Positions 1-10,700 of a DNA stretch of 28,312 nt are shown one piece after another. Each line of letters opens with the position of its first letter. The stretch's first letter is position 1. Position numbers and translations under genes: made by a program. The notes beneath the pieces were generated by a model that saw nothing but the letters and a program-made list of their open reading frames with translations, was not told the DNA's origin and made no database searches. The stretch covers positions 22,221 through 50,532 of the forward strand of contig CAJFCJ010000068.1 of the NCBI GenBank assembly GCA_904063045.1. The letters are read 5' to 3'. The stretch comes from Dimorphilus gyrociliatus. Lineage: Eukaryota > Annelida > Polychaeta > Dinophilidae.

Positions 1-3000
1 AATAATAATTCTGCAAAAAATTTCCAATGAAAATTGGAATAGAACAGATAAGTTTTTGTACTTGAAAAAAAATATTAATGGTGTGAAAGCAATGATGAAT
101 GACAAGAGACTATTAAAGAGAATAATTAGTAAATTATATTGTTTTATCAGACTCATCTCAAGTGGATGTACTACAACTTGAGATCTTTCAATTGAAATTG
201 CCAATATACTTAGCATTGAATATATTAAGGAAAATGACATGATAGTACCAAGAGTTTTACAAAATGGACTGTGTCTCCATATCTCCTCTTCCTCCAGATA
301 TTTGTCATTGTTAAACTGATGATCAATTATACATATAGAAAATAGATAGATATTTGATAGTAGATCACTAATTAACAGGCAACATCTATAAGGTCTAGAA
401 GCTACTTTCTTCTTTTTCATTATTATATAAAGTCCTAAGAGATTTCCAAAAAGTCCAATAATTGAAAAACACCAACTTGAAATTTTTTGATATTTTGAAG
501 ACATTATACTATTACAATTGATGAAAAATGGTTTTTCAGGTGAGCATAATAATTTCTTATTTGAATATTTTTCAAGTAAACAACAAATTTGAAAATTTTC
601 TGTGATGGCAACAGTTAAATATTTCATATTTTTAAATAGATGGATTATGTTGTTCAACGGAAGAGTAGTGCCATTTAAAAATAAATATTTCAAATATATC
701 AAATGTAAAAAACTATCTTTTTCCAAATTATTGATTTTACTCTTTGATATGATTAGAGTTTTTAGTAAAGTAAATTTTTGAAAATAAGACTGCAGAAGGT
801 AGTTAACATTTATGTGAGAGATATCCAATATCAATAAGTTTTTAGCATCAAATTTCTGTAAAATGGCAATTGTTTTGAAGAAATTAAAAGATAAATTTAA
901 ATTTTGAAGTAATGGAAGATGAATGTTTTTAAGGGATATAACATTCAACAATGAATTCTTTGCTAAAGAAAGTGTTACTACATTTGGAAATTTATGCAAT
1001 GAAAAGGTAAAATTTTCAAGAGCAGAATTATTTTCTATTTTGAAAATCACAAGCTGTCTTGAATTAAATGACCCTTGCCATTTAATATTTCCTTCAAATA
1101 TAGATTTCTTAGTGTAATTAACAATTTCAGTTTGCAGAAGCAACTGTTGAGTAGTTTTGCATATTTGTTCATATGCAAATTTATAAATGCATGAATCACT
1201 TTTTAGTTCTTTCATTCTTTTTACAGTACAAAATATTTCATCAGACTTTTCTTTACAATCAACAACACCATTACACACTTTATCATAAAGAATATAATAA
1301 TTTTCATTTCTACATTTGAAAAATCCTTTTTTTACATATATACCTGTTTAATTTTTCGAATAAGTAGATTACAAGAATTCAAGAAAATCAAAAATTTTTA
1401 TCAATAATCTACCACAGTTAATTTCATCATCTCCTTGCAAACAATGACTTACTCCATCACAAATTTTTTCTAAGCTGATGCAAACCTTCTCCATTTTGCA
1501 TTTGTATTCACTTTTCAAACATGATAATCTCTTTGAGGGCACCTTTGCATTCTTTTTATATGAATTTCTTTTATTAAGATTTTTATATAATGTTTTTTTC
1601 TTATTGCACCTTAAGTATGGTTGTTCTGGTTTATAGATCAGGCGGCCATTTGAGTCATATATTATACGACATTCTTTAATAGCAAATTCGTTACATACAC
1701 TTGTATAAGATGATTCATCACAATTTCTCTCATCAGCAGCATTTGAACAGTCCAATATATCATTACATTTAACAATATTGTTTTTACATTGCTCATCACA
1801 AGAAAATTGCTTTTGTCTATTGCAAGCTGAATAAATAAAATGTAGATAATTTTTTTTAAATGTTGGTGTGTAAATAGAAACAAACAATTTGTATATTCAT
1901 TTAAAAGTGCTGTATTTTTTTTACAATGTTCATCACTTCCATCTATACAATGTGGAAAACCATCACAAACCAGTTTAATTGAAATACATTGACCATTGTT
2001 ACATCTGAAAAAAAAATGAGAAAAAGTGTTATTAATCAGTAATAATTAAGAAATCTAGAGCAAGACTCACTTGATACTATTGGAATGTCATGGTTCCCTT
2101 TCTAATAAAACAAAATAAAACAAGTTAATTTGATATAATTTTGGTTTATTTTTATAAAAATATATTTTTACCACAATTTTCTTCATCAGACTTATCTGAA
2201 CAATCATTATGAAAGTCACAAACCAAAGCATAGCTTATTCTCTCTTTTCCATCTAGGCATTTAAAAGCAGAATCACTGTTTGAATAGTTGCAATCCAACT
2301 CATCTTCATTACTTATACAGTCATTAACACCATTGCAAACATATACAGAGTTTATATAAATTTCACTGATATTACAAAAAAATAAATGTAATAAATCTGA
2401 ATTGTTTGTCAATTTCATCGGTTTTTCTAAATCATTATATTTTTCATCTAAAATTTTTTTAAAGAATTAACAAAAGTTTAAAAAAAAAATTTCCATGAAA
2501 CAAACGCTGAATCTGATGACAAACAATAAAATCTCCCTTTGAATTTATATGCTTATTAACTGTTTGATAGTCTGACTCGGAAATGCTGATGTTTTATGAA
2601 ATGAGTTACTTTTTCTTCTGTAAATATTAACAACTGACCTTGGAAGATTATATCCTATCACATCAGAAGATAGCTCATATTTTGAAGGCTTTTCATCATA
2701 AACATAATCATCATAATGATAAGTTATTGAACATTTTTCATTGACATGAAAACCAAGAAGGTCTATTCCTATCACATCAATTTTGGGCAAAAGTTCTAAT
2801 AAGTAATTTGTATTGGTAACTAAATATCTTTTCCCCCCTATAAATGCCATTGCTGTTGCTAATTGAAAAAAGGAAATGGTCTGATAAATTGCTTCTACAA
2901 AATCCAAGCTGTTAGCTTACTTCCCAATAACTCCAAATTATTTGTTTCTAAACCTCCAATAATTTGTCTATATTTGGCAAAGAGTATCAATAGGAAGTGC

Positions 3001-4880
3001 TTATTAATTGTTGGTAAATCAGTGAGTGTCAGATTCAGGTTGGTACAAAATTTTTCCATTTCAAACACAGTAATATACTCTTTAGATAGATGTACATAAA
3101 AGCATACATTATCCAACCAAACTGAATTGTTGCCTGGACATAGAGCTTTAGCTGTTGAGAAATGTATTTGATAGTATCTGCCTAATGAAGAAAATTGTAA
3201 TTCAATTTACTTTTATTGCTACAAGTAATAGCAAATTGTTTCTTAAAATCAATATCATATCTAAAAATTAGATATTTTATGTATGCCATTTTAAGAAGGT
3301 GAATTAAAAAGAAAAGACCTTTTATCATTAATATTGCATTGTTGAATATTTTGAACTGTTGCATTGCAATCAATTTTAGGAAAATTCATAAAATATATAT
3401 ATGCTTTTTTTATCCAGTAGCCATGTGGGCTACTTATCATTCCATATTTATAATTAAATGAATTGCAGAACACACCAATTTCATATTGCCTTAATAGCTG
3501 AAACAAATATTTAAAACCATTCAAAACATAATAAATGTATCCTGATTGGTCAGTTGCTGTTTTTGTAGAGCTTATTTTATCAAAATAGAATTTTTTTTCT
3601 AAAATCTTTTTTTTGTTTGAAAATTCATTGAATTTTTTTCCTATTAAACTACTTAAGAATATTACCTGGATCTGCTCTGTTGGCACAATTATCTCTAGAT
3701 ATACATTCAGATATTCTTTTTATAAATTTAGTATGGAAATAACAATTAGTTGACCTTCCAGTTTCTGCATTATATTTACATCCGGTTAGCAGAGAGAATC
3801 TTTTATTAAAATCATAATAAGTAGATAGTTTGGCTAACTCTATTCCTGCTGTTCTATTTAAACTGTCACAAACAATTTTTGTATAGACAGCTGCATTTAT
3901 AGAACTTTTTTTTAATAGTAGAGGAAAAATTCCATAAAATTTTGAAATAATCCACAATCTACAGTTGTGAGCTCCTTCCTTGTTAGCTATACGTGTCAAC
4001 GATGGACGATTTTCAAGTTTTCTTCTAAAGCTTACGAATTCTTTTGAAAAAAAACCCAGATGTTGAATATATTTCTGATGGATATTTTTTTTACCGTTTA
4101 ATTCTTCATATCTACACATTAAAGACTTTTTCTTGTTTAAATCAGAGCCAATCTTAACAAGAATATCTTTCTCTTCATTTGAAATTACAGATACTTTTGC
4201 AGATATATTTTTTACATATTTTGGAACTTTTTTGACAACAATTCCATGATTTCTACAAAGATCAATTCTGCTTCCATTTGTAATTAAATACACTTGATTT
4301 TTATATCTAAGAAACAATTTGAATGAGTTGAATGATACAAATTGAAGAAAAGGATCTGTAAAAGAAAAAACAAAAATTTATTAGATAATCTTATTGTTTC
4401 AGTTTTTTCTTTTTTTTTCTATTTCATTTTTCTCTTCTACATGTTGAATTCGGTTTAAAGCAAATCAAACTATTTCTTTAGTAGTTTTGCTGAAATTTTT
4501 CAAATGGTTAAAAATCTAATTTTTTATTTTGTTCTCTTATCATTTACAATTTACAGCAGGGGACATATTCCTCAATTCTAGCTGGATTTTTCTGTTGAAA
4601 AGCATTTAGAAAATATTCAATTCTGGCATGTGTAGTGTTCAAATCAAGTAGTTCTTTACATAGTAAAAATCTTCTCTCTTTCAACCAATTAAACATTCTA
4701 TTATCAATTACCAAGGCATAAGCTACACCTTCCTTTTCTAAATATAATTTTCCTTTTACATGACTTTTAAAATTGTCTATAATAGAAATATTTAAAGAAA
4801 ATTCACAAGAAAGAAAAATAATGTTAAAAAAAAAGCAAAAAAAAAAGCAAAAATATTCAAAAAGATTTTTGAAAGGGAAT
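1..4880 (-). CDS. Receptor A: SRCR-like / C-type-lectin-like / LDLa x6 / LRR / 7TM GPCR, 3' end beyond window
   Basis: Paralogue of receptor B with the same exon plan. Exons I could join (minus strand): about 4880-4548 (Phe-rich hydrophobic leader, start codon not found, ends PCCK), 4475-4441, 4355-3666, 3598-3319, 3177-2921, 2894-about 2650, an exon near 2530, 2447-2172 (LDLa 1-2), 2101-2071 (microexon), 2004-1886 (LDLa 3), 1826-1413 (LDLa 4-5), and 1325 running off base 1 (LDLa 6, LRRs, Cys-rich LRR cap, TM1 to TM4). GPCR marks: GNLLG in TM1, CLLISDLL in TM2, FCKTLG before TM3, and [10 protein letters not shown] in place of the usual E/DRY. Oddities: the microexon carries an in-frame TGA, the lectin-like domain lost its last Cys (FVSW where B has FVCQ), and one inferred intron (2895-2920) is only 26 nt. 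It could be a decaying copy or be misjoined there. Likely a plasma-membrane receptor; ligand unknown. Confidence 0.75.
2071..2101 (-). other. 31-nt microexon of receptor A with in-frame TGA
   Basis: It sits between the LDLa 1-2 exon (ends 2172, phase 1) and the LDLa 3 exon (starts 2004). Acceptor TTTTATTAG, donor GTGAGT. Its length keeps phase, as in receptor B, but the reading is EREP-stop-HSNSIK, with TGA where B has a Cys codon. No other acceptor in the interval gives an open, phase-correct join. Confidence 0.5.
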
Positions 4881-5000
4881 AGAAAATACCATTTTATTCT
4901 TTTATAAGAAAAGATATTAACCTTTTAATTTCTAATATTTTTAAAGATCAATGTTCAGTTAGAATTTCAAATGTGCTAAAAATGCTAATAATGAGTTGGG

Positions 5001-5047
5001 GTGCGAACGTACCTGGGTGAAAACATACCTGGGTGTGAACGTACCCT
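5001..5047. repeat. 16-bp tandem repeat, about 3 copies
   Basis: Units GTGCGAACGTACCTGG, GTGAAAACATACCTGG and GTGTGAACGTACCCT follow each other without gap. It lies in the otherwise empty AT-rich spacer behind the 5' end of receptor A (about 4880-5270). The central GAAAAC-NNCC core resembles the terminal motif of the MITE-like elements farther right. Confidence 0.75.
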
Positions 5048-5269
5048 ATTTTTGTATTTATTTTTTTATTGAATTTTTGAAAAAATGATTTGGATATAAA
5101 TTTATAAGTATGTATTTAAAAAGAGTAAATATTATACTAAAGAACAATAAAGGTTGAAAAATGATATTTATGCTGGAGAGTAGATATAGGATGTCTGTGT
5201 TAATAAATCAATGGATATCAATTTGTTCAACTTGAAATCATCCCACAAATCAAAATTTTTTTTGGATAT

Positions 5270-5560
5270 CAATCTACTTTTTCTTTTGATGTTTATAAAC
5301 CCTTTTCTCTGACAGTAATTTCTCATAAACTGACCAATTATTTGGTTTCCATACTTTATTTTGGATCCAGTTTGTTTGGAAGTATTGCAGCAGGCCCAAA
5401 TATTTATTTTTTTCAAAAAGTTCCGCATTTATACTGTTAAAAGTTGGTTGAATATTATGTGCTGGCAAGAAAGGCAGGCCATTAATTTTCTGAAATCTTT
5501 CCAATCATTTCCTTTTTCTTTGTATTTCTTTACATAGCCAAGAGACAACTTTGAAATTCA
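5270..5560 (-). pseudogene. MULE transposase remnant (C-terminal fragment)
   Basis: The minus-strand frame over 5504-5274 reads LPFLPAHNI, then LQYFQTNWIQNKVWKPNNWSV, which matches the region of MULE transposases just before their RTNN-EGWH motif. That motif is missing; the frame drifts into Lys-rich sequence and stops. Upstream (to about 5560) only faint similarity remains. No DDE catalytic residues, FLYWCH domain or terminal repeats can be recognised, so this is an inactive scrap, older than the MULE copy at 16.4-17.7 kb. Confidence 0.6.
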
Positions 5561-5848
5561 ATGAGAGGATATACTTTTGATATTTCCATAGTCATTTTTG
5601 AAAATCCATTGTAATTCTTTTTGAATGAAAATCATTTATAATATTGTTGATATGCTACAAAAAAGCAACTTTATTTATCATCACTTTTGAACAGATAATA
5701 TGAAATATTTACCTGAAATGCTTGTTAGTATGCTTTGGTATGCTTTGAAGTCAGGAAAATAAAAACAAGAGGAACTTGCTTCATATCACCACTCTTTTTA
5801 ACAAATGAGTTGATAAAATGGTTCTTTTACAATCTTGAAAGTTCCAGG

Positions 5849-5872
5849 GTTAGGGTTAGGTTTAGGTTAGTT
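5849..5872 (+). repeat. Interstitial telomere-like (TTAGGG)n tract
   Basis: Two perfect and two imperfect TTAGGG-type units. It faces an opposite (CCCTAA)n tract at about 6001-6017, making a loose inverted pair across about 130 bases. The plus-strand ORF over this stretch shows no protein likeness. Confidence 0.7.
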
Positions 5873-5970
5873 TCTTCTAATGGTCTGGTGCACCAGGTGG
5901 ACATCTCACAGCTCTCGCCTGAAGAACAGTTATATATTGATGGAAGGAGAATATAGCATATATGAAGACA

Positions 5971-6115
5971 GATGTGACAGAAAACAAATGCATGGTTTTA
6001 CCCTAACCCTAACCTAGTCCTTGTCTCTCCCTAACCTCTTTAATTTCTGCTAACCCGTAGATGGAACCCCCCCTAACTAAAAATTAATTGCTACTTCAGT
6101 CCTCCTAGTCATAAA
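5971..6115. mobile_element. MITE-like dispersed repeat, copy 1
   Basis: Begins GATGTGACAGAAAAC, runs through TTTTACCCTAACCCTAACC, then a C-rich stretch, then CCTAACTAAAAATTAATTGC. The same order of blocks appears at 16198-16400, with partial copies near 20832 and 24150-24250. It is non-coding. The right-hand terminal repeat seen in the 16.2-kb copy is not clear here, so this copy may be truncated. Confidence 0.6.
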
Positions 6116-6119
6116 ACAA

Positions 6120-7370
6120 TTAAAAATATATTGAATACAAAACGTGATATATTACCAGATTTTCCTCTAAGCAATTAAAATTGGAAGCATTCCAATTAAT
6201 AGCAATGTCTTCATATATAATTTTCAATAATTTCCTGTCGATAAATACCCTAGTCCGTTATATTTTGATTTATTAAATGAGAACCTGTTTTTCAGCCTTG
6301 ACATTGAACACACCTGTGCATTGTTAATGTTTGATATTTAATTGCAATATTTTTTGTAATTGTTTGAAACATATCAAATTCTGTTTTGATAAGAGAGACA
6401 AAAAGTTATAAATACAAATAATCCAAAAATAATAATATCAATAGGCAAAAATCAATGCCAAAGGAATCAAATTGAAACTTTACAAGCTCATGTGACCATG
6501 CATAGCATCATTAAATACTTTCAATTAAAAAATTTCAAATTTTATATTTAAAAAGTATAGAAATCTAAGGTTAATGCTAACATATCTAAAGCTAAAATAT
6601 CAGTTTTTGTCATAATCCTTTCTTTACATTTTCCTTTCATTTCTCAGAATGTTGAATTTGATTGTTTTTTCCATTCAAAAAATATAGAAAGACATTTCCA
6701 TTTAATGAACAAAGACCTTTCCTATACATTTAGTTTCCGCCATTTTGTTTGAACAAACTAATTTAGATCGTATATAGGAAAGAAAGTAATTGTAATGCTA
6801 AAAGCTAACAACTGAATGTAAAAGTATAATAATTATTATTGTTATTTTACTCAATTAAACAATAGGACAATAGGCCTATGAATGAATTTGTCATGGGGTG
6901 GATTGGGATTGCAATAAAATATTTATGCTAATGTGTAGAACAAGAGAATAGTAAACAATTAGTGATGTCATCTGAAAAACCAGGTTGTTATAATGTGAAA
7001 AAATTTGCCCAAATTAATTTTCAATAGTACTACTTTGTTCATTTGTTCATGAATAGCTATTATTCTAAATTTTGAATAATCTACATGTAGGGCTAATTAG
7101 GTGAATTAACACCTCATTGGTTATATCTTTATTTGGTTTTGGTAAAGAAATAATTAAATGGTTATAGATTTAATTCAATGACCTTGTAGCATGACCTAAT
7201 CTAAGCCAGCCTAATTAATTAAAATAATATAATATAATTAAAGACTTTATTTTAAATGAACTTAATTTTTATTTATTAAATTTCTATTTATCAGTATCAT
7301 TCTTGTAAATTTTCCAATTTTTAACACATCAACCTTTTCATTATCTTCAGTTTTTAAATCAAATCTTTCA
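6120..7370. other. Gene-free AT-rich spacer
   Basis: I see no coding frame with family likeness, no RNA gene and no strong repeat here. Short AT-rich simple stretches (for example near 6830 and 7215-7240) are all that stands out. Confidence 0.5.
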
Positions 7371-7374
7371 TAAA

Positions 7375-7707
7375 CTATATAGAATTGAAGAGTTTGAGCC
7401 TTAAATTTAAAAAACAAACTGTATATTTAAACATAAAAAGATCAGTTTTTGTTACATTTTGATAAATACAGTCTTTAAAATCAGGGCAAACTGGTGAAAG
7501 ATTATCAGCGTGAGCAATATCAATAGCTTTACATAATTTTCTTAAACATTTGAAATATTGATAATTTTTAAAAAATAAATGAGTTGAGTAATTTAAATTT
7601 GTTAAAAATTGTTTATGTCGAAAATTGAAAAAGTATGATTGTAAGTAATCATTGACAAATCTTAACATTTGATTGAAACCAGTAAATCTTGCTGTTACGA
7701 TAAGCAT
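7375..7707 (-). CDS. Unidentified 110-aa ORF just downstream of receptor B
   Basis: The ORF starts at an ATG 48 bases after the stop of receptor B, and a pyrimidine-rich TTGTTCTATTTTTAG lies only four bases before that ATG. The product has no clear signal peptide or membrane span. Five cysteines fall in the second half (KCLRKLC, PVCPDFKDC, YTVCF). A second open frame takes over just before the stop and runs about 40 codons (…LQFYIVYERFDLKTEDN…) to about 7260, so a one-base shift in the T-run near 7410 or an unseen splice could extend it. It may be a separate small gene, a trans-spliced downstream cistron or a gene fragment. No family recognised. Confidence 0.4.
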   Translation of the reverse strand: MLIVTARFTGFNQMLRFVNDYLQSYFFNFRHKQFLTNLNYSTHLFFKNYQYFKCLRKLCKAIDIAHADNLSPVCPDFKDCIYQNVTKTDLFMFKYTVCFLNLRLKLFNSI

Positions 7708-7725
7708 TTTTCTAAAAATAGAACA
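7708..7725 (-). promoter_or_regulatory. Splice-acceptor-like site four bases before an ATG (possible spliced-leader acceptor)
   Basis: TTGTTCTATTTTTAG followed by AAAA and ATG. There is no exon between the receptor B stop (7757-7755) and this acceptor for it to pair with in cis, so use as a trans-splice acceptor is the simplest reading if the organism trans-splices. Confidence 0.35.
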
Positions 7726-7754
7726 AAAATTAAAAATATATATATAAATATAAA

Positions 7755-10700
7755 TTAAAATTTATTAAACTGTTCTTTCTTTTTCATCTGCTTCTTAAGT
7801 TGAAAAAAATTCATAAATTCACTGGTTGAAAAAATAAATGGATTCAAAAGAGAATTTAGGGGAATAATACCAACAAAAATTGCAACATAGATATTATTTT
7901 TAAAATGAATAGAAGCAATTTCAGATAAGACAGCTGTTTAAAAAGTTTAAGTGCACAATTTAAAGCATATTTAAAAAACGCCTATATTTTGTTTATATTT
8001 ACAAAGAATTGATACTGGAAACCAACACAATAAATTTGATATTGTAATGATATAAACACTTTTTGAAATATTTAATTTTTTATTATTTCCACTTGGTGAT
8101 TTGAAATGTAATGCATTATTAATATTATATATTAACTTAATATATAAAACTGAAATAATTAGGCTGAGCAGAAAGAGTAATACACCAAAAATGTAAAATG
8201 AAAATAGCCAACCCTGTGACTTGTCAGATCTAATTGCTATGTTAAAGCATATTGTTGATTTTTTATAAAATTTCTAAAATTGTATAGATTAAAGATTAGG
8301 TTACAGCAATCAAGTCAAATTAGGTCAATACATATTTTTGGAAATATACCTACATCATATAAAATTAGAGGTATTAGTGATATTACTAAACAAACAAGTA
8401 ATATTGCAATGAAAAAAATGTATTTATAATTAATCATAAATGGAACTTTTAAAGGATTTGAAACTGATTCATATCTTTCAATTGTTATAAATAATAGCAC
8501 ACATGTAGAAAATAGTAATGAAAATGTCAAGGTTGTTCCCAAAAATGAACAGAATCTACTATCTCTCCATGATTGCTCTTTGTAAATGTATTTGTTGCCT
8601 GAGTAGTATAAATCAACTATTGCTATTATCAATACATAGGAACAAGTTAGACAATCTCCAAAATTTAAACATAATCTAAACAATTTTGCTGGTACTTTAG
8701 AATAGAATGTTATAAAAAATGATATTAAATTTCCTAAAACTCCAAAAATTCCAATTATCCAAAATGTTGTTTTTAAAATATTTGTTGGAATGATATTATG
8801 ACAGGTTAAAAAAACTGGTGGATTTGGTGTACAATGGGTGATTTTCCCTAAAGTTTTCCAACTTAGGCAACATAGTTGGAAATTTTCACTTTCAATATAC
8901 TTCAATGATGTCATACTTTCAACAATGGATAGTAAATATCTACTTGGAATGTACGTTTGTGTTATAATAAATGTCTCAACATTTCTCAGAGCTGTAAAAG
9001 TATTTTCTTCAATCAAATTTAAATTGCAATTTTTAAATGATAAAATTTTTAAAAAATTTAAAAATTTAAATGTTTCCCTATCCAAATGCTGAATTTTTGT
9101 TTGTGAAAAATCTAATACTAAAAGATTTATAGTTTTAAACAATTTTGGAAAATTCAAATTTTTTAGTGGATTATTTGAAATATTTAAAATTTGAAGCATT
9201 TGTAATTTTGAATTTGAAAGGAAGTTGAAATCAGTTAAATCATTATGTGAAACATCTAAATAAACAATATTTGGTAGGAGAAGATTACCAATAAATTTTA
9301 GTTTATAATTTTTATGAACTATTAAAATATGAAGATTATAATAATCATTTGTAATATTTAATTTAAAATTTCCTTCTAATTCGATACTTTTAGTATTTTC
9401 ATCCAATTCAAAGTTGAATACTGAACCATTAAATTTACAATTTATATCATAAATATTATTATAAAAACATATATCGCTGTCTTGTATTGTTAGATTTAAA
9501 CAAGAAATTTCATCACTACCAATTTTACAATCAACTTTCCCATCACACAATTGTTTATCACTTAAAAAAATATTTTCATTTCTACATTTAAAAAATCCTT
9601 TAGCAATAAAATTATCTGTTTGTTTGTTTTTATTTTTTTAAGGAAAAATACTTATTTTCTATTTATTCTTTTTTATTTTACCACAATGAAGCTCGTCATC
9701 TCCATATAAACAATGATTTAAACCATCACATACCAGATAAACTGGTATACAATAACCTTCAGAATAACATTTATATTCTGATAGTGAGCATATTTTATTT
9801 TGGCAATTATACAAATTTGAAAATGGATGTTGTATTTTTGTAAGAAAATTATTCATAGAATCATATTCAATTGTACAACTAGCAATGTGTCTATTTTTGA
9901 AATATTCATAATATTTGAATCTATCACAAGAACCTTCATCGCTTTGATCATAACAGTCTATTACATAGTTACAATGATTGTCATTTATAGTACAATGATC
10001 ATCGCATTCCCTTTGCACTCTGTCATTGCAGCCTTAAAATATTAAAAATTTCAATAGTAAACTGTAATAGCATATATATTTTACTGTATACTTTGCCTAA
10101 ATCTCTTATCAATTGCATCAGTATCATAGCATAATTCATCACTATAATCTATACAATTTCTTTCATTATTGCAAACATTTTCTGCACTAATGCACTGTTT
10201 ATTGTGACACTGTCGACTGCAAAATGGATTTACAATTCATTATATTTTATTTATTCAGGGTTAAAATTTTCATAACCTAGAATTTTTACATTGTTTGAAA
10301 GCTAAGAATGAAAAAAAATGGGTTAGGCAAAGAAATATTTTTTTTTTTATTTACTGCAAACATTCTCATCAGAGTGATCTCTACAATCAGGATAAAAATC
10401 ACAGATTAATAAATTACTGATCTTTTCCTTTGATTCTAAACATTGAAATAATTTGAATGTATTATTTTCACAATTAAATTCATCTTCTCCAGATTTACAA
10501 TCAAAATGTCCATCACAAATATAAATAGCATTAATACAATATCCATCTTGTTTACATTCAAAATCTCTTTTTAAACAATTCACAAATTTTTGAGGAAAAT
10601 TTAAAGAATATTTTTGCAATGATAAAAATTCACTTTCTGAAAAAAAAGAACTTTTGCAAAAATTTAAATATTTAAAATTATAAAAATGATTAACTTAACA

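Noticed and set aside
4548-4880. A second secreted PCCKL-type gene
   Set aside because: Same reason: the donor after PCCK leads to the CFKPNST exon and onward, so it is the first exon of receptor A.
5168-5428. Minus-strand ORF of 86 aa
   Set aside because: It is another frame of the MULE remnant; the neighbouring frame carries the transposase likeness.
5735-5956. Plus-strand ORF of 73 aa
   Set aside because: Spans a telomere-like repeat; the Arg/Val-rich run is the translated repeat.
8315-8353. Receptor B ending at an in-frame stop after TM4
   Set aside because: The donor GAT-GTAGGT at 8354/8353 joins in phase to an exon with the loop Cys, TM5 and TM6, and a further exon supplies TM7 and the stop.
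8838-9092. Plus-strand ORF of 84 aa
   Set aside because: Lies opposite the LRR exon of receptor B and has no family likeness.
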